A stretch of DNA of 64,000 nucleotides from Acholoe squamosa. Taxonomy: Eukaryota; Annelida; Polychaeta; Phyllodocida; Polynoidae. The notes beneath the pieces are model-generated. The model did not search any database. It worked only from the letters and a program-made list of their open reading frames with translations, and was not told where the DNA came from. Below are positions 49,949 through 59,613 of this stretch, in pieces; the stretch's first letter is position 1; every line of letters starts with the position of its first letter. A program made the translations under genes and the position numbers. The stretch lies in contig OX439040.1 in NCBI GenBank assembly GCA_949317995.1, forward strand, positions 75,551,972 through 75,615,971. Direction: 5' to 3'.

Positions 49949-50278
49949 TTATATGGAAAATGAATTCTTGTTGCAGTACCAACTGCACCCGGTCTTAGCT
50001 GGAGTAGGACTTTGACTACGATCCTCTAAGGCCCGCATTCTCTCCATCAAATCCTTCAGGGCTCTTCTTCCTATGTCATTCTCCTCCAGGGCTACCACTT
50101 TGTCCATTAACTCTCCCATAATCATGAGAATCTTGTCTATTACTTCCGCCGTGCTCTGAAGCCCGTCTATCATGTCCGATTCACGTTTAACTTATTCACG
50201 TTTAACTTTCCCTCTCACCAACAGGTTGCTCACGTCTGTTTTCACTACTACTTCTTCTGGACTCATTTCGAAATCCAT
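49949..50278 (-). pseudogene. Small coiled-coil ORF of the endogenous virus
   Basis: The ATG (near 50278) overlaps the protease stop. About 109 codons carry an acidic N-part and a coiled coil (DKILMIMGELMDKVVALEEN). An exact 15-bp tandem duplication (50179-50193 and 50194-50208) places TAA at 50192-50194; the frame is otherwise continuous. Function unknown. Confidence 0.5.
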
Positions 50279-50740
50279 CTGCTCTTCTTCTCTCTTTTCC
50301 TCAGCAAAGGTCTTACTATTTTGTCCATTAAGTTGAAGGGCACCTGAGAAAACCTTTTCATAGTGTGGTGTGGGTCCTTGGTCCGACATGTCTGTATCAG
50401 GAAGTTAATGCAGTGGGCTCCACACGTTTTAGCGTAAAAGTTTTGTACTTGTTTTCTGCTGAACGACCCGTGGCCATCTGACGACTTCTGCATGAACCTC
50501 TGGTAATATATAGTTAATGGAGGTAAGCCATAGGGATCAAAGTAGAACACATTCCCTTCATGAGAAACGTAAAATGCCACCCAGTGCTGTCCAGGTTTAG
50601 AGCTTCGATCTGTGTTACTGACGAAACACGTAGAGGGAATTGGTTTTTTAGGACATTGATCACTGGCAAAAGTTCCCAGGTAGAAACACCTTGTGTGTGG
50701 ATGGTTTCCCAGTGCAGCTGTTTATGTCTGAAGTTCTCAT
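50263..50740 (-). pseudogene. Adenain-like cysteine protease
   Basis: Adenovirus-type proteases cleave capsid precursors. Seen here are GTFASDQCPKK, then HWVAFY (catalytic His), FDPYGLPP (acidic triad residue) and CGAHCINFL (catalytic Cys region). The ATG at 50740 is 6 nt past the capsid stop; a single-base shift near 50,680 separates it from the protease domain. The length (about 160 codons) is a little short for the family. It lies beside the capsid gene, as in other adintoviruses. Confidence 0.75.
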
Positions 50741-50746
50741 TTTTTC

Positions 50747-52063
50747 TCAGTTCATGTGGTAGTCTGTGACAGGAAGACAGTCAGCCGTCAGTTGGATGTT
50801 GTTGTCATAGAAGGAGCACAAGACGGCAGATATGGCATGAGTAGTCGGGGCGGCAAACCTGAGGGAAATGCCCAGCTTTCCTTGCTTGATGAGATTTATA
50901 CAACTGTCTTCAGGTGCTCTGTCTGGGGTGAGGTCGAAAACAAAGAAGGAATACCCACCTTTGAAATCTTCCAAAGATTTGCCACATTCTTGCCCCAAAG
51001 CCGACAACCCACTGTCTATGAACATTTGACTGTAGGCTCTGATGCAGTTGCCTGTTTTGAAGTCAGTCTTCAACTCAAACTTCTGATCGTCATATCTCAC
51101 GCAAATTTCCTTCACGTTGAAATGTCTGCAGTTGAAAGGATTTTCTGTCTTAGTCCCAGCAGCTGCTGTTTCCTTTATCATACACAAGACTATCCTGGTG
51201 GGGATTTGAGTAGTGTCAGGTTGAGTCCAACTGTAGTCTTGTGAGTCGCCGTCCAAAGTGTGTTTAGTGACTTTACACCTGGCTATGTGATAGTTGAAAG
51301 GTCCCCAATGTGGATTCCTCACACTGCTGAAGTGAGTTTTTACCACCTCGTCGTCGACACTTTTTTGGAGAAGTGACATTTCAGCTTTGGTGATTTTGAC
51401 CCAGTAGTTTTGATCGGCTGCTTGCATCATGTAGTAATTGGGTTGATTCTTTTCGAAGATGAACTTGATTTCACAGTTCGGAGGCAGCACCTTGCACTGT
51501 TTGATCAAATCCAGGTGCGGCTTCATAACTAAGGTATGTTTGTTGCGGGCACTGAACTCTGCTCTCCTTGCTGTCCATCCTGCATTGGCGCCCGCTCTGG
51601 CTTCCATGTGTCCACAGGTGTCTTTCATGTACTTTTGACATCCTTTCAGCCGAGTCTCTTTGTCTTCTTTGTTGCAACAAATTGTGTCCAAAATGTAGGC
51701 CTTGAGACCATAGTCTTCATTGTTGCCGGTGACTTTCTCTCCATTTATGAGCAACTGACAGGATGCAAAGAGAGCGTGTGCCAAGTTGTTGACTGGAGCA
51801 GCTTCTATGTTGACGGCAAGGTGAGTTGTTCCATCGGCCGCCACGGCTTCCAGTTCCATGTACATCTCAGTTTCTGAGAGGTCTGTGTACAGGTTGCTTG
51901 GTTCGAAGGTGAAGTCAAATGTTTCAGTGTGTGGAGTGAGGGCATTGTTGGTGGTCTTGGTTATTACTTGGCACTTTAAAATGTCCTTTTGAGTGACAGG
52001 TAAGGCGTGTAGGTCTAGTTCACCTACTGCACATACTTGACCCTTGGGATGAATGAGACTCAT
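50747..52063 (-). CDS. Major capsid protein (hexon-type double jelly roll)
   Basis: An uninterrupted frame of 438 codons. It resembles the family often labelled 'F54H12.2-like' in invertebrate genomes, now seen as the adintovirus/Polinton hexon: an N-terminal VTKTTNNALTPHTETFDF-like strand region, ELYMELEA and INGEKV motifs, and a conserved CRHFNVKEICVRYD segment. It forms the trimeric capsomers of the icosahedral shell. The start lies 2 nt after the stop of the pX-like gene, as expected for a compact late cluster. This is the best-preserved gene of the element. Assignment is by recall of the family pattern. Confidence 0.85.
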   Translation of the reverse strand: MSLIHPKGQVCAVGELDLHALPVTQKDILKCQVITKTTNNALTPHTETFDFTFEPSNLYTDLSETEMYMELEAVAADGTTHLAVNIEAAPVNNLAHALFASCQLLINGEKVTGNNEDYGLKAYILDTICCNKEDKETRLKGCQKYMKDTCGHMEARAGANAGWTARRAEFSARNKHTLVMKPHLDLIKQCKVLPPNCEIKFIFEKNQPNYYMMQAADQNYWVKITKAEMSLLQKSVDDEVVKTHFSSVRNPHWGPFNYHIARCKVTKHTLDGDSQDYSWTQPDTTQIPTRIVLCMIKETAAAGTKTENPFNCRHFNVKEICVRYDDQKFELKTDFKTGNCIRAYSQMFIDSGLSALGQECGKSLEDFKGGYSFFVFDLTPDRAPEDSCINLIKQGKLGISLRFAAPTTHAISAVLCSFYDNNIQLTADCLPVTDYHMN

Positions 52064-52065
52064 GT

Positions 52066-52522
52066 CTAGAACAAGGTGTTTCCTCTGCCTTGACCTCTAC
52101 CTCTGCCTCGTTGCCCCTTACGTCCTCCACGCTTGCCGGTTGCTCGTCGTTTGGCTGGAGGAGGTCCAGATGTACCTTTTAGAAGAAGCAGCCCTTTTGA
52201 GTAACTGCTTACCTGTTGCTTTGCTTCTCCTAACTACACTTTTTTTTAAACCTTTTCCTGCTACCACATCTGACAACACTCCAGCTCCTGTAGAAAGCAA
52301 GGCTTTACCTGCAGATTTGGCAGCTGAGCGTCCTATAGTACTTAAGAGGCGAACAGCTCCTCTCAGTAAACCACCTATTAACGATCCCAGTCCATGTCCT
52401 CTTTGTCTACCCCTGCCTCCGTATGCTGGTAAAGCGCCGTTCCCAAACTGTGATTTTCTGTAGTATTCAGCATACTGACCCCTAGGGGCCAGGTAGGGAG
52501 GGGTTCCATAGTAGTGAAGCAT
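52066..52522 (-). pseudogene. pX-like basic virion core protein
   Basis: It starts MLHYYGTPPYLAPRGQYAEY and continues through a Gly/Arg hinge, a hydrophobic GSLIGGLLRGAVRLLSTIG segment and a Lys/Arg-rich part. A one-base shift near 52,180 moves the reading frame into an RG-rich C-terminus that stops at 52066, just before the capsid ATG. Adenovirus pX binds DNA in the core; the role here is by analogy. Confidence 0.65.
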
Positions 52523-52534
52523 GGTGATATACCC

Positions 52535-53603
52535 CTATCCTTGAAGAGGTCTGAAGGCAAGTACCACCGACACTGATCCGCTTTCAAATGGTATCGGTTC
52601 CCCAGTCTTGTCTCTTAAGTATATGCCTATCTGTCTGAAGGTGGTTTTAGTGAGGCAAGGAAATTACACTTTTCATAGTGTATTTGTTGTAGTGAAACAT
52701 GGTGGCTTTGTTGTTCTTTCTGTAGTTTCTTAGTTTTCTTACCAACATGCTCTGTAGTATATTTATGGTCCTGTTCGAGTATCCTATCAACTCTGAGTTG
52801 CTTTCCAGGTTGACACCTTCTAAGGCAAACATTTTGTAGGTGCTCCCTTCCTTGAAGTAATACTTAGAGAGGAATCTACTTATTTCTTTGAAGCGTGTAG
52901 ATATTTTCACAGCCTGTAACTGACTGGGAGACAGAGGAGAAACATGAGCAGAGTCTGTGAAGACGGCATTTTCTTCAAAATAAGAAACAGATCTTTTGTC
53001 CCTCTCATCCATTGACATCACTTCAGCAACAGCTGGCGATATTTCCTTCTTCTCTCTCCCTGCCGTGCCACGTTCCCCCTCTTCTTTCGTCTCCTCCTCT
53101 TCTGGTGACGGTTGGTTAGGAGTGGATCCTCCAGATGGTGTCTCAGTCGCAGCAGCAGAAGGCGGTTAACTTTCACTTTCAGGACCAGCAGGAGGAATGG
53201 TTTCAGAAGGTCCCACAGGATCGACATGACGTAGGTTCTTTGTTATTTTCACTCCTCTTTTCAAAGCAGATTGGGCTGTTAGATTCGACGTAGAGCTTGA
53301 AGATCTACTGAAGACACTATGGGCTCCTGGTTTTCTCAGAGGAAAAAATTCTCTTTTGCGTTTGTTTAACAAAGCTACCACAGTGCGGAGGTTGTTTTTC
53401 ACGTCGTTTTCTACCTCTGCCAAGAGAATGGCTTCTTCTTTCACATTGTACCACGTGGTAGGACAGGTTATTTCTTGAAGAGCACGCTCTAACTGAGTAG
53501 GAGAGCTAATGTATTCTGCCAATATAGTGTTGCAACTTGTTAAAGTGTTGTCAGGAAACACGTTCATAGACGAGTTGCTAGGTAGAGTTAAGGTAAACGC
53601 CAT
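52535..53603 (-). pseudogene. Penton-like capsid vertex protein
   Basis: The N-terminus FTLTLPSNSSMNVFPDNTL followed by TWYNV matches the opening of Polinton penton proteins. The C-terminus TFRQIGIYLRDKTGEPIPF, then SGSVSVVLAF, matches their closing strands. Between them is a disordered Glu/Ser/Pro part. Two breaks are seen: an in-frame TAA at 53166-53168 and a frameshift near 52,650. It would sit at the fivefold vertices. Gaps of 12 nt to the pX-like gene support an operon-like cluster. Confidence 0.65.
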
Positions 53604-54666
53604 TTGCCTATGTTCTTAACAGGTTCCCAAGAGTTAAACTTGTCTCTATAACCCTTCCACTTGATAAAGGCTTCTCTTTTCTTGCCTTTTCCTCTGTATT
53701 TAACTATTTTTTCTATGTTGTAGCGTCTTCTGTGACGGGCTTGCACCTTCTGAACTTCAGGTTCGTAGAAGCTTCCTTTTATCTCTTCTCCAAGGAGATC
53801 TTTGAGGTGGTACCCTTTGGGTGAAACACCGTCCACTGTGTATATTTCCTCTGTCCAGTTAGGTTTGTACCCTCTGTTGAATGTTTTCTTTGTTTTCAGC
53901 ATTCGCACTTGATTTTTTTCTTCAACTTAAGGACAGGAACTTGTTTCTTTTGAGGTTGATCGTACAACCTGTAAAACAAGACTTCTGAGTTGCCTTTATT
54001 TATGTCTGAAGGGGCAGCTCCTAAGGTTTTGTGGTAAGTTAAATTGTAGGACTTAACCAAGTCGGGCAGCAAGTCAACCCATTTGTAGTTATTGAAATGA
54101 GAGAAGCATCTCCACATTTTCCCTTGAATAGTATAGTTGAACCTTTCAGCTAAGGCACACTTCACGTCGTCGTTTTCACCTGTGAAAAAATTGATGTTTT
54201 GATCTTCACAGTGTTTCTTAAAAATTTTGTTGACAAACTCTTTGCCCTTGTCAGTTTAAATTTGTCGAGGTTTTCTTTCTTTGCTCATTTTTTTGAAAGC
54301 CTCTGTGACGTCATCAGCTCTCTTACTTTTGACATGTTGCCCAAAACCATACCTTGAAAACACATCTATTTCCGCTAGGATGTACTGATATCCTTTGTTT
54401 TCCTTTGAAAATTCTCGCATGGCTATAAGATCAAGTTGTCACTGTTTGTCTATGCCCCATGTTTGTGTGTTTCTTCTAGGAAATTTTCTCTTGTAAGGTT
54501 TGTGTCTGGTGTATGCGTCTACAGCTTCCAATGCTTGTTCTATGTTTTTTTTCTTTGTTTTCTTGAAGTGATGATGTTGAAGTTTAGAAACACTGGTGAA
54601 ACTTACAGGTTGTTTAGGATCTGTGTAAAACCTGAGGACATCTTTCTTCAAAGCCTTGTGCGCCAT
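53588..54666 (-). pseudogene. Retroviral-type integrase with chromodomain
   Basis: Polintons carry this integrase. Seen are an N-terminal helical region (54439-54666), the core with LDLIAMREF, TDKGKEF and CALAERFNY (D-D-E), then GYKPNWTEEIYTVDGV and a C-terminal chromodomain (FIKWKGYRDKFNSWEP). The breaks are TGA at 54439-54441 (where relatives have Trp), TAA at 54256-54258 and a frameshift at the T7 run 53913-53919. Confidence 0.85.
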
Positions 54667-55600
54667 ATCAACTTACGTCCAGTTCCTTTTTGACTTACTT
54701 TCCTCTTCTTGATAGGGGATGCCCTCTTTAAGGGACTGCCAGCAAAAGAAGGACTGTGTCCTGCGAAAGCCGACTTGTTTTTGACAAATTTCAACGTGGG
54801 GTTTAACCTTTTAACTGCTCTTATGAAGACCTGGCTTCCTTTAGGTTGGTCCTTCCTCAACGACTTTGGTCTGGCAGCAAAAGCTAACAAATCTGTTATG
54901 TCGGTTCCAGGGACACGCTCCCCGTTGACATATATTTCCCCGTCTCTGTTCCAATTCAATGTCTCACTTCCATGACGTGATAATTCTCTGTAGAGTTTTT
55001 TAGCAGTCATTCTGTAAGTGGCAGGTATTCTTTCTTTGATGTCGGCGTCCATACCCACTGTGTTGTCTTTCGCATGAGGTCCAGGTACTCCCCCCCCATT
55101 AACTTCATCTACACTGTCTCCGTCTGAATCGTCAGGAAGTTGGGGAACATCTCTAGCTTCTGTGAAAGTGTCGTCTTCGTCGTCGTCGTCGTCGGTGTCT
55201 TGTTGTTAATACCCCTTGCTGCTGCTGCAGGTCCTTGTCCTACTGCTTGACCAGGGTAGGGTCGTTCCCTACGTTGTCCTAAGGCCTTGGCTTTTTTAGT
55301 TAAAATTCCCAACTTTATCATAAGTTGATTGTACTGCCTTAACTTGTCCTTCAGTTTGAGGTTAGGAGAGTTAAGCACCTCGTATGCTTTACTTTAAAGG
55401 TGGTTCAGGTCGTGAACCAGGCTGGAATCAGGAGTTAAACCTTCTCTTAAAAGTTGAGTGCTGTAGTACTGGTCTTGAACACTAGGTCCAGGCTGGGGAG
55501 GAGAGGTAGCAGTAACAGGAGAAGGGTTTTTTTTCTCGGGGAACAAGATCCGCCCTTACGAGGGCCATCCTTGAATAAGACATGCTCTTATCGACATGCT
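54648..55600 (-). pseudogene. Conserved Polinton/adintovirus protein of unknown function
   Basis: The N-part is Pro/Ser-rich, then TQLLREGLTPDSSLVHDLN, a coiled-coil stretch (NLKLKDKLRQYNQLMIKLG), an acidic Asp run, and the conserved C-part KKLYRELSRHGSETLNWNRD, then GEIYVNGERVPGTDITDLL. I know the last motif as recurrent in Polintons but cannot name its function. Breaks: an in-frame TAA near 55,393, frameshifts near 55,205 and at the A8 run near 55,530. It lies between integrase and the hydrophobic protein. Confidence 0.55.
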
Positions 55601-55953
55601 CCTATGAGACCTGTTATCAGGGGTAGGGCTAGACCCAATATGGTTCCCAAAAATCCACCCTTTTGCTCAAAGGTTTTCCTCTTCTGCTTTACGGTAGCCT
55701 TGTGCCTAGTGACTGTCTTCAGTTCTTTCTTGTAGGGCGTTAGACGTTTAACTGCGTTCGATTCGTTACGCAACAGGTTTTTGTTCATGACGTTGACACA
55801 AATTTGACTCATTAACCTGATGACCTCATCACTCAAGCCTTTTATGATGTGGGAACACTCTCCCTAGGAGCATTTGGATATGTGTTTCAACAAGTGGTAA
55901 TGTTTCCTTAAAAGTTTTAATTTTCCTCCAGCAGCAGATTTTTTGGTAACCAT
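55588..55953 (-). pseudogene. Small protein with C-terminal hydrophobic segment
   Basis: The ATG at 55953 is 2 nt below the ATPase stop. About 120 codons carry a basic N-part, one in-frame TAG (near 55,867), then a helix and a GGFLGTILGLALPLITGLIG tail. Similar small proteins with a GGFLG tail occur in Polintons. A membrane-active or minor capsid role is a guess. Confidence 0.55.
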
Positions 55954-55954
55954 T

Positions 55955-56644
55955 CTAACGTTTTCTTTTTGAAGCTGAAGCTTTAGGAATGAAAACCAAG
56001 GTATTCCAAGGAGTTGTTATGCTGTTCCTTACCCTCAGCTCGTTATGTGTGCTCTGCTTAAAGTCCAACAGGATATATGAATGCTTCTCTTTGGTTTCTG
56101 AGTTATATACCTCCGTCAGAAAGGATTTTTGTCCAGGAAAGGCCTGTTTGCTGATGTGTCCTATTTGACTTATGTCTCTAGGGTTTTTAAAAACCACTAG
56201 GTAGTGTGCATTTAAGCTCAATGTTCTGAAGGCAGGATTGTTGAAAAACAAGTTTTGTGTTATAAAAATTACACTTAAACTGCGATGGTGAGAGCCCAGA
56301 GTGAAAAGCTTCATTATGGTAGGAACGTACTCGGGATCAATAAGGTCGTCTATTATGACCAGTCCATGTTTAGTCACGTCTCTTTTATCCTCAAACAAAA
56401 AGTCTTCTGAAAGAAGACCTTTGTTAAACTTAACTCCCAACTTCACCATTTCGTCGAATCCATCTTGCCATTGACTGTAGCAGTAGTATATGTCATGCAT
56501 TTTTGGAGACACCAGCTCGTCTACACCTTTTATCAACTTGAATACAAGTTGACTTTTTCCACAAGAAGTAGGTCCAGCTATTATCATAGTGAAGGGACTT
56601 TGTAGACGTGGGTCAAAAATGATCTCCTCTTCCTTGTGATCCAT
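55955..56644 (-). CDS. Genome-packaging ATPase (FtsK/HerA, A32-like)
   Basis: An intact frame of 229 codons. Walker A is GPTSCGKS (residues ~24-31) and Walker B is GLVIIDDLI (~90-98), followed by a sensor-type TQN (FITQNLFF). The length fits Polinton packaging ATPases. It would pump the genome into the capsid. It lies 14 nt downstream of the death-domain gene. Confidence 0.9.
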   Translation of the reverse strand: MDHKEEEIIFDPRLQSPFTMIIAGPTSCGKSQLVFKLIKGVDELVSPKMHDIYYCYSQWQDGFDEMVKLGVKFNKGLLSEDFLFEDKRDVTKHGLVIIDDLIDPEYVPTIMKLFTLGSHHRSLSVIFITQNLFFNNPAFRTLSLNAHYLVVFKNPRDISQIGHISKQAFPGQKSFLTEVYNSETKEKHSYILLDFKQSTHNELRVRNSITTPWNTLVFIPKASASKRKR

Positions 56645-56657
56645 GTTGGATGAAATC

Positions 56658-57288
56658 TTATACCAGAGTGACCAAAGGAGCCGCCTCTTCCTCTTTTAAG
56701 TCAGAAGAACCCACTCTTAATCCTTCCACGTAAAGTGCTACATCAAAAAGGCCCATGTTGTTCAGACTGGCTATCAGACAGCTTGGATGAGATATCTCTC
56801 TATGTTTCCACACCATTAGGACTTCAAAAACAGGATTTCTTACACCTTTCTTCGCTGGAACAGGGGTGGTTATAACATCAAGTTCGTGCTCGGTGAAACC
56901 CAGTTGTGTTCCCAATTTTCTCCAGTCAAGCATCTTTAACTTGTCTGCCAGGTCCACGAGCAAAGTATCAACTTTCCACTGTTCTGGAGGTATTTCACAA
57001 TGATCCACTACGTTGTAATACTGCATGTACCATCTACAGAATTCAGAGAGATCGTAACGACCTATGTCACTTAATGCATGTCTTAAAACCATCCACTTGC
57101 AACGCACGTTCTTTCTGTTCCATGATATAAGCATTTCTCTCCCTATAGAACGAAGAGATGGTGTTTTTTCCATGTAATCCATCAAACTTAGTCTGATTTC
57201 TAAATAAACCCCTAATCGAGGGTAGTCTTTTTCCGATATTTTTTTCACTTATCTTGAATAACAACTCGTCCGAAAGGTGAAACTCCAT
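56658..57288 (-). pseudogene. Protein with two death-fold domains
   Basis: The frame starts MEFHLSDELLFKI at 57288 and changes at the T7 run 57239-57245, then is open for ~195 codons. Repeat 1 (about residues 5-90) has YPRLGVYLEIRLSLMDYMEK, then HALSDIGRYDLSEF; repeat 2 (about 125-200) has LADKLKMLDWRKLGTQLGF, then VLMVWKHRE. Both fit the death-domain pattern (Trp/Tyr-x-x-LG-x-x-LG, then W, then the Gly-x-x-Asp helix). Death-fold adaptors act in apoptosis and NF-kB signalling, so host-death control is the natural guess. It could equally be a structural use of the fold. Confidence 0.6.
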
Positions 57289-57299
57289 AGCAGCAAACA

Positions 57300-57670
57300 G
57301 GTGTTCAGGAAGTTATGTAGATAGGTAGGTAGGCAGGTAGGTAGGTAGGTAGGTTATGACAGGCTAGAAAGCATACAGTAAACTTATATAGGGTAGGGCA
57401 GTGTAGGTTAGGTGGGTGGGTGGGTTAGGTGGTTTAGGTGGGTGGGTGGGTTAGGTGGGTTATTTGGGTGGCCAGCCCGTGCCAACAAGCCCCCAAACCC
57501 CCCATACTTGAGGGGTGCCCCCACCCCCCCACCCCATAGTTTTTTATACCCACCCCAACCCATCCCTACCCTACTTTACCCTACCCTACCCCTACCCTAT
57601 CCTACCCTTTATTACCCTACCCTATTCTACCCTATCCTATATTACCCTACCATACATTCCCCTCTTTAGT
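57300..57670. repeat. G-rich then C-rich low-complexity tract
   Basis: (GTAG)n near 57,330-57,355, GGTGGGTGGGTTAG-type repeats at 57,395-57,470, then C-rich (TACCC)n repeats at 57,545-57,660. The two halves are roughly inverted. Confidence 0.8.
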
Positions 57671-57710
57671 TTTGCCTGTTGCATCGTTCTTCATTTGTTT
57701 GGATTTGTTT

Positions 57711-58331
57711 TCATGTTGTGTGTAAAGCGAGCTGATTGTGGTGAAAACAGTGAGTAAGGGAGGTGAGCTGGGTGCACCACATAGTTAGATAAGACCACAC
57801 TTTTTGTCTCTCCTCCACACTGAAACGATCCAGGGACGATGATGGGATGTGAAATATGGGGCAGGACGAAAACAAAGTTTTGGTTCCTAAGCTTTCAGCT
57901 AGAAGCTCCAAAATAGACATGAAGAAATCAAGACGATGTTTAAGTTGGCGGGGATTTTCTTTGGCGTGATGATCCTCTGCCGTTTTCAATGCTTCCAAAT
58001 AGAAGGGGTTTTTCAGTGGGCCCTTTCCCTTTCTTCCATACATCAGGGCATAACCCAAGGTTTCCACCGCTGAAAATTTTGACAAGTTATGACTCAAAAC
58101 CATTTTCCTCAAGGTTTTTCTGTCGTTGGATTTAAAACTTGATTCAACTGAAGAAAAAACTAAGTTTAATTTTTTCCGGTGAAGAATAGTTTCTTTCAAG
58201 TATTTGCACACATACCTGAAACAGCTTGTAGTGCAACATGTAATTTCCTTTCTTTTCCTGACGTATGTTAGGACTAGAGTGTCGTCGGGGTAACGTTGTT
58301 CTAACACACGCAGCAGGGAGTAACGCGGCAT
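57711..58331 (-). CDS. Unknown ORF of the endogenous virus
   Basis: An intact frame of 206 codons from MPRYSLLRVLEQRYPDDTLV. Mostly helical by composition, with Cys pairs (ITCCTTSCFRYVC) and a GYALMYGRKGKG segment. I recognise no family. The intact frame among broken neighbours suggests it may still be constrained or is young. Confidence 0.45.
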   Translation of the reverse strand: MPRYSLLRVLEQRYPDDTLVLTYVRKRKEITCCTTSCFRYVCKYLKETILHRKKLNLVFSSVESSFKSNDRKTLRKMVLSHNLSKFSAVETLGYALMYGRKGKGPLKNPFYLEALKTAEDHHAKENPRQLKHRLDFFMSILELLAESLGTKTLFSSCPIFHIPSSSLDRFSVEERQKVWSYLTMWCTQLTSLTHCFHHNQLALHTT

Positions 58332-58559
58332 GGCAGGACGAAGGTTGTTGTATCAAATGATGGTTTAGTCCCCGTTTAACCTTTATAAGAAACCTGTTAG
58401 TTTTTCCTTATCGCACTTTTTTGATATGATTTATTGCTCTAGGGCGAAACAGACGTTAGGGTGAGTGGCTGAGCATGGTGAAAGAGGGGAAAACATGAAG
58501 AAGGGTGGGTTTAGCCCTGGGGCCTTACCCGGAGGCTCATCGTTTATTTTTCAGTTTCA
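58332..58559. other. Spacer in the endogenous virus
   Basis: No gene seen. Confidence 0.4.
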
Positions 58560-59269
58560 TTAGGAGGACCAAAAATGAGATACGGGGTAGGCTGTCACCA
58601 CTTTGAGCTGACTTTTTTCATGGGAGGCAGTGATTTCAGTTATGACTCTCACAACATGAGAGCACCCATGGTAATTGTGTCCAATCTCTGTTCTGAATCC
58701 TCTTTCATAGAAAGTTTTTGTACCTACAGAGTGTAATTTTGTCTGGGTGAAGTAAAGTGGCTTTAATTAATGCCTTCACCATAGTAGAATCGATGAAAAC
58801 TGAATTACCAGGTCCTCCGCCAAAAGGTTGATCCCTTAGAAAAAAAGGGTTTTTGTCTGTCAAAGATGAATTTTTTTGAACTTCCAGCCGAAATAGAATG
58901 CCTCGACATTAAGTGTACCATGGCACCATGTCCCAAAACAGTACCTGAAAAAAAACTTTCCCCATTTTCTGAGATAGGTTTTTTCACAGAGGGTCCACTG
59001 GGAACCAATGCAGTGGTTTCGTTGTGCAAGAAGCATTGTTTAAAGTTATAGTTAGGAGGGATGTAAAGATCCCTGTTGAAATTTTCAGGACAGAATCTCC
59101 ACACAGCCCACACCTTACCTTCTTCTACGCCCCTCCTGATGTCTGAAATAAACACCTCCTGACGCCTTTTGTGACCAACGGTCAAGGACAAAGGCAAAGG
59201 ACAAAAGTTAGCCATGTCTGCTTGAGAGAAGCTCGTTTTGAAAAATGACAAATGGTCTGCGTTAATCAC
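58560..59269 (-). pseudogene. Broken ORF, C-terminus resembling BECR-fold nucleases (tentative)
   Basis: The first frame (154 codons) starts MINADHLSFFKTSFSQADM and has no match that I know. Frameshifts near 58,810 and 58,730 lead to FIDSTMVKALIKATL and then to a segment with HVVRVITEI and LKVVTAYPV. A VVTAYP-type ending is common in Barnase/EndoU/colicin/RelE-fold RNases, where it forms the last core strands. The match is short and no catalytic set can be confirmed. Confidence 0.3.
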
Positions 59270-59613
59270 AAAAAGGTTACAGCCAGATTCGTCTTACACG
59301 CCGAACGCTGAACTTTGACTGAGCGTTATCACGGTTTTTAATTGAGTTCAGTTTATTACTTTTTTTACCATAACAACGCTGTCTGAGCGTAACACATACT
59401 ATGAATGGAAAAGCACGGTTATCTACGACTCATGGTCGTGGTTGTACGTTATCTGAACGACAAGGGAACGTCCCAGGATCGTATGAGGCTAGTTACTATA
59501 AAGAAGGCTTGAGCTGCTCGGTCTTCATCAAACCTTTCCTGACGTTTGTCTGCTGTTTGCCATCCTGCTCCTGCACCTTCCAGCCCTGCAACCCTTTCAT
59601 CTGAAGGAGGACA
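59270..59613 (+). promoter_or_regulatory. Divergent intergenic region with TATA-like box
   Basis: It separates minus-strand and plus-strand genes. CTATAAAG near 59,496 lies about 115 bp before the plus-strand ATG. Confidence 0.35.
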
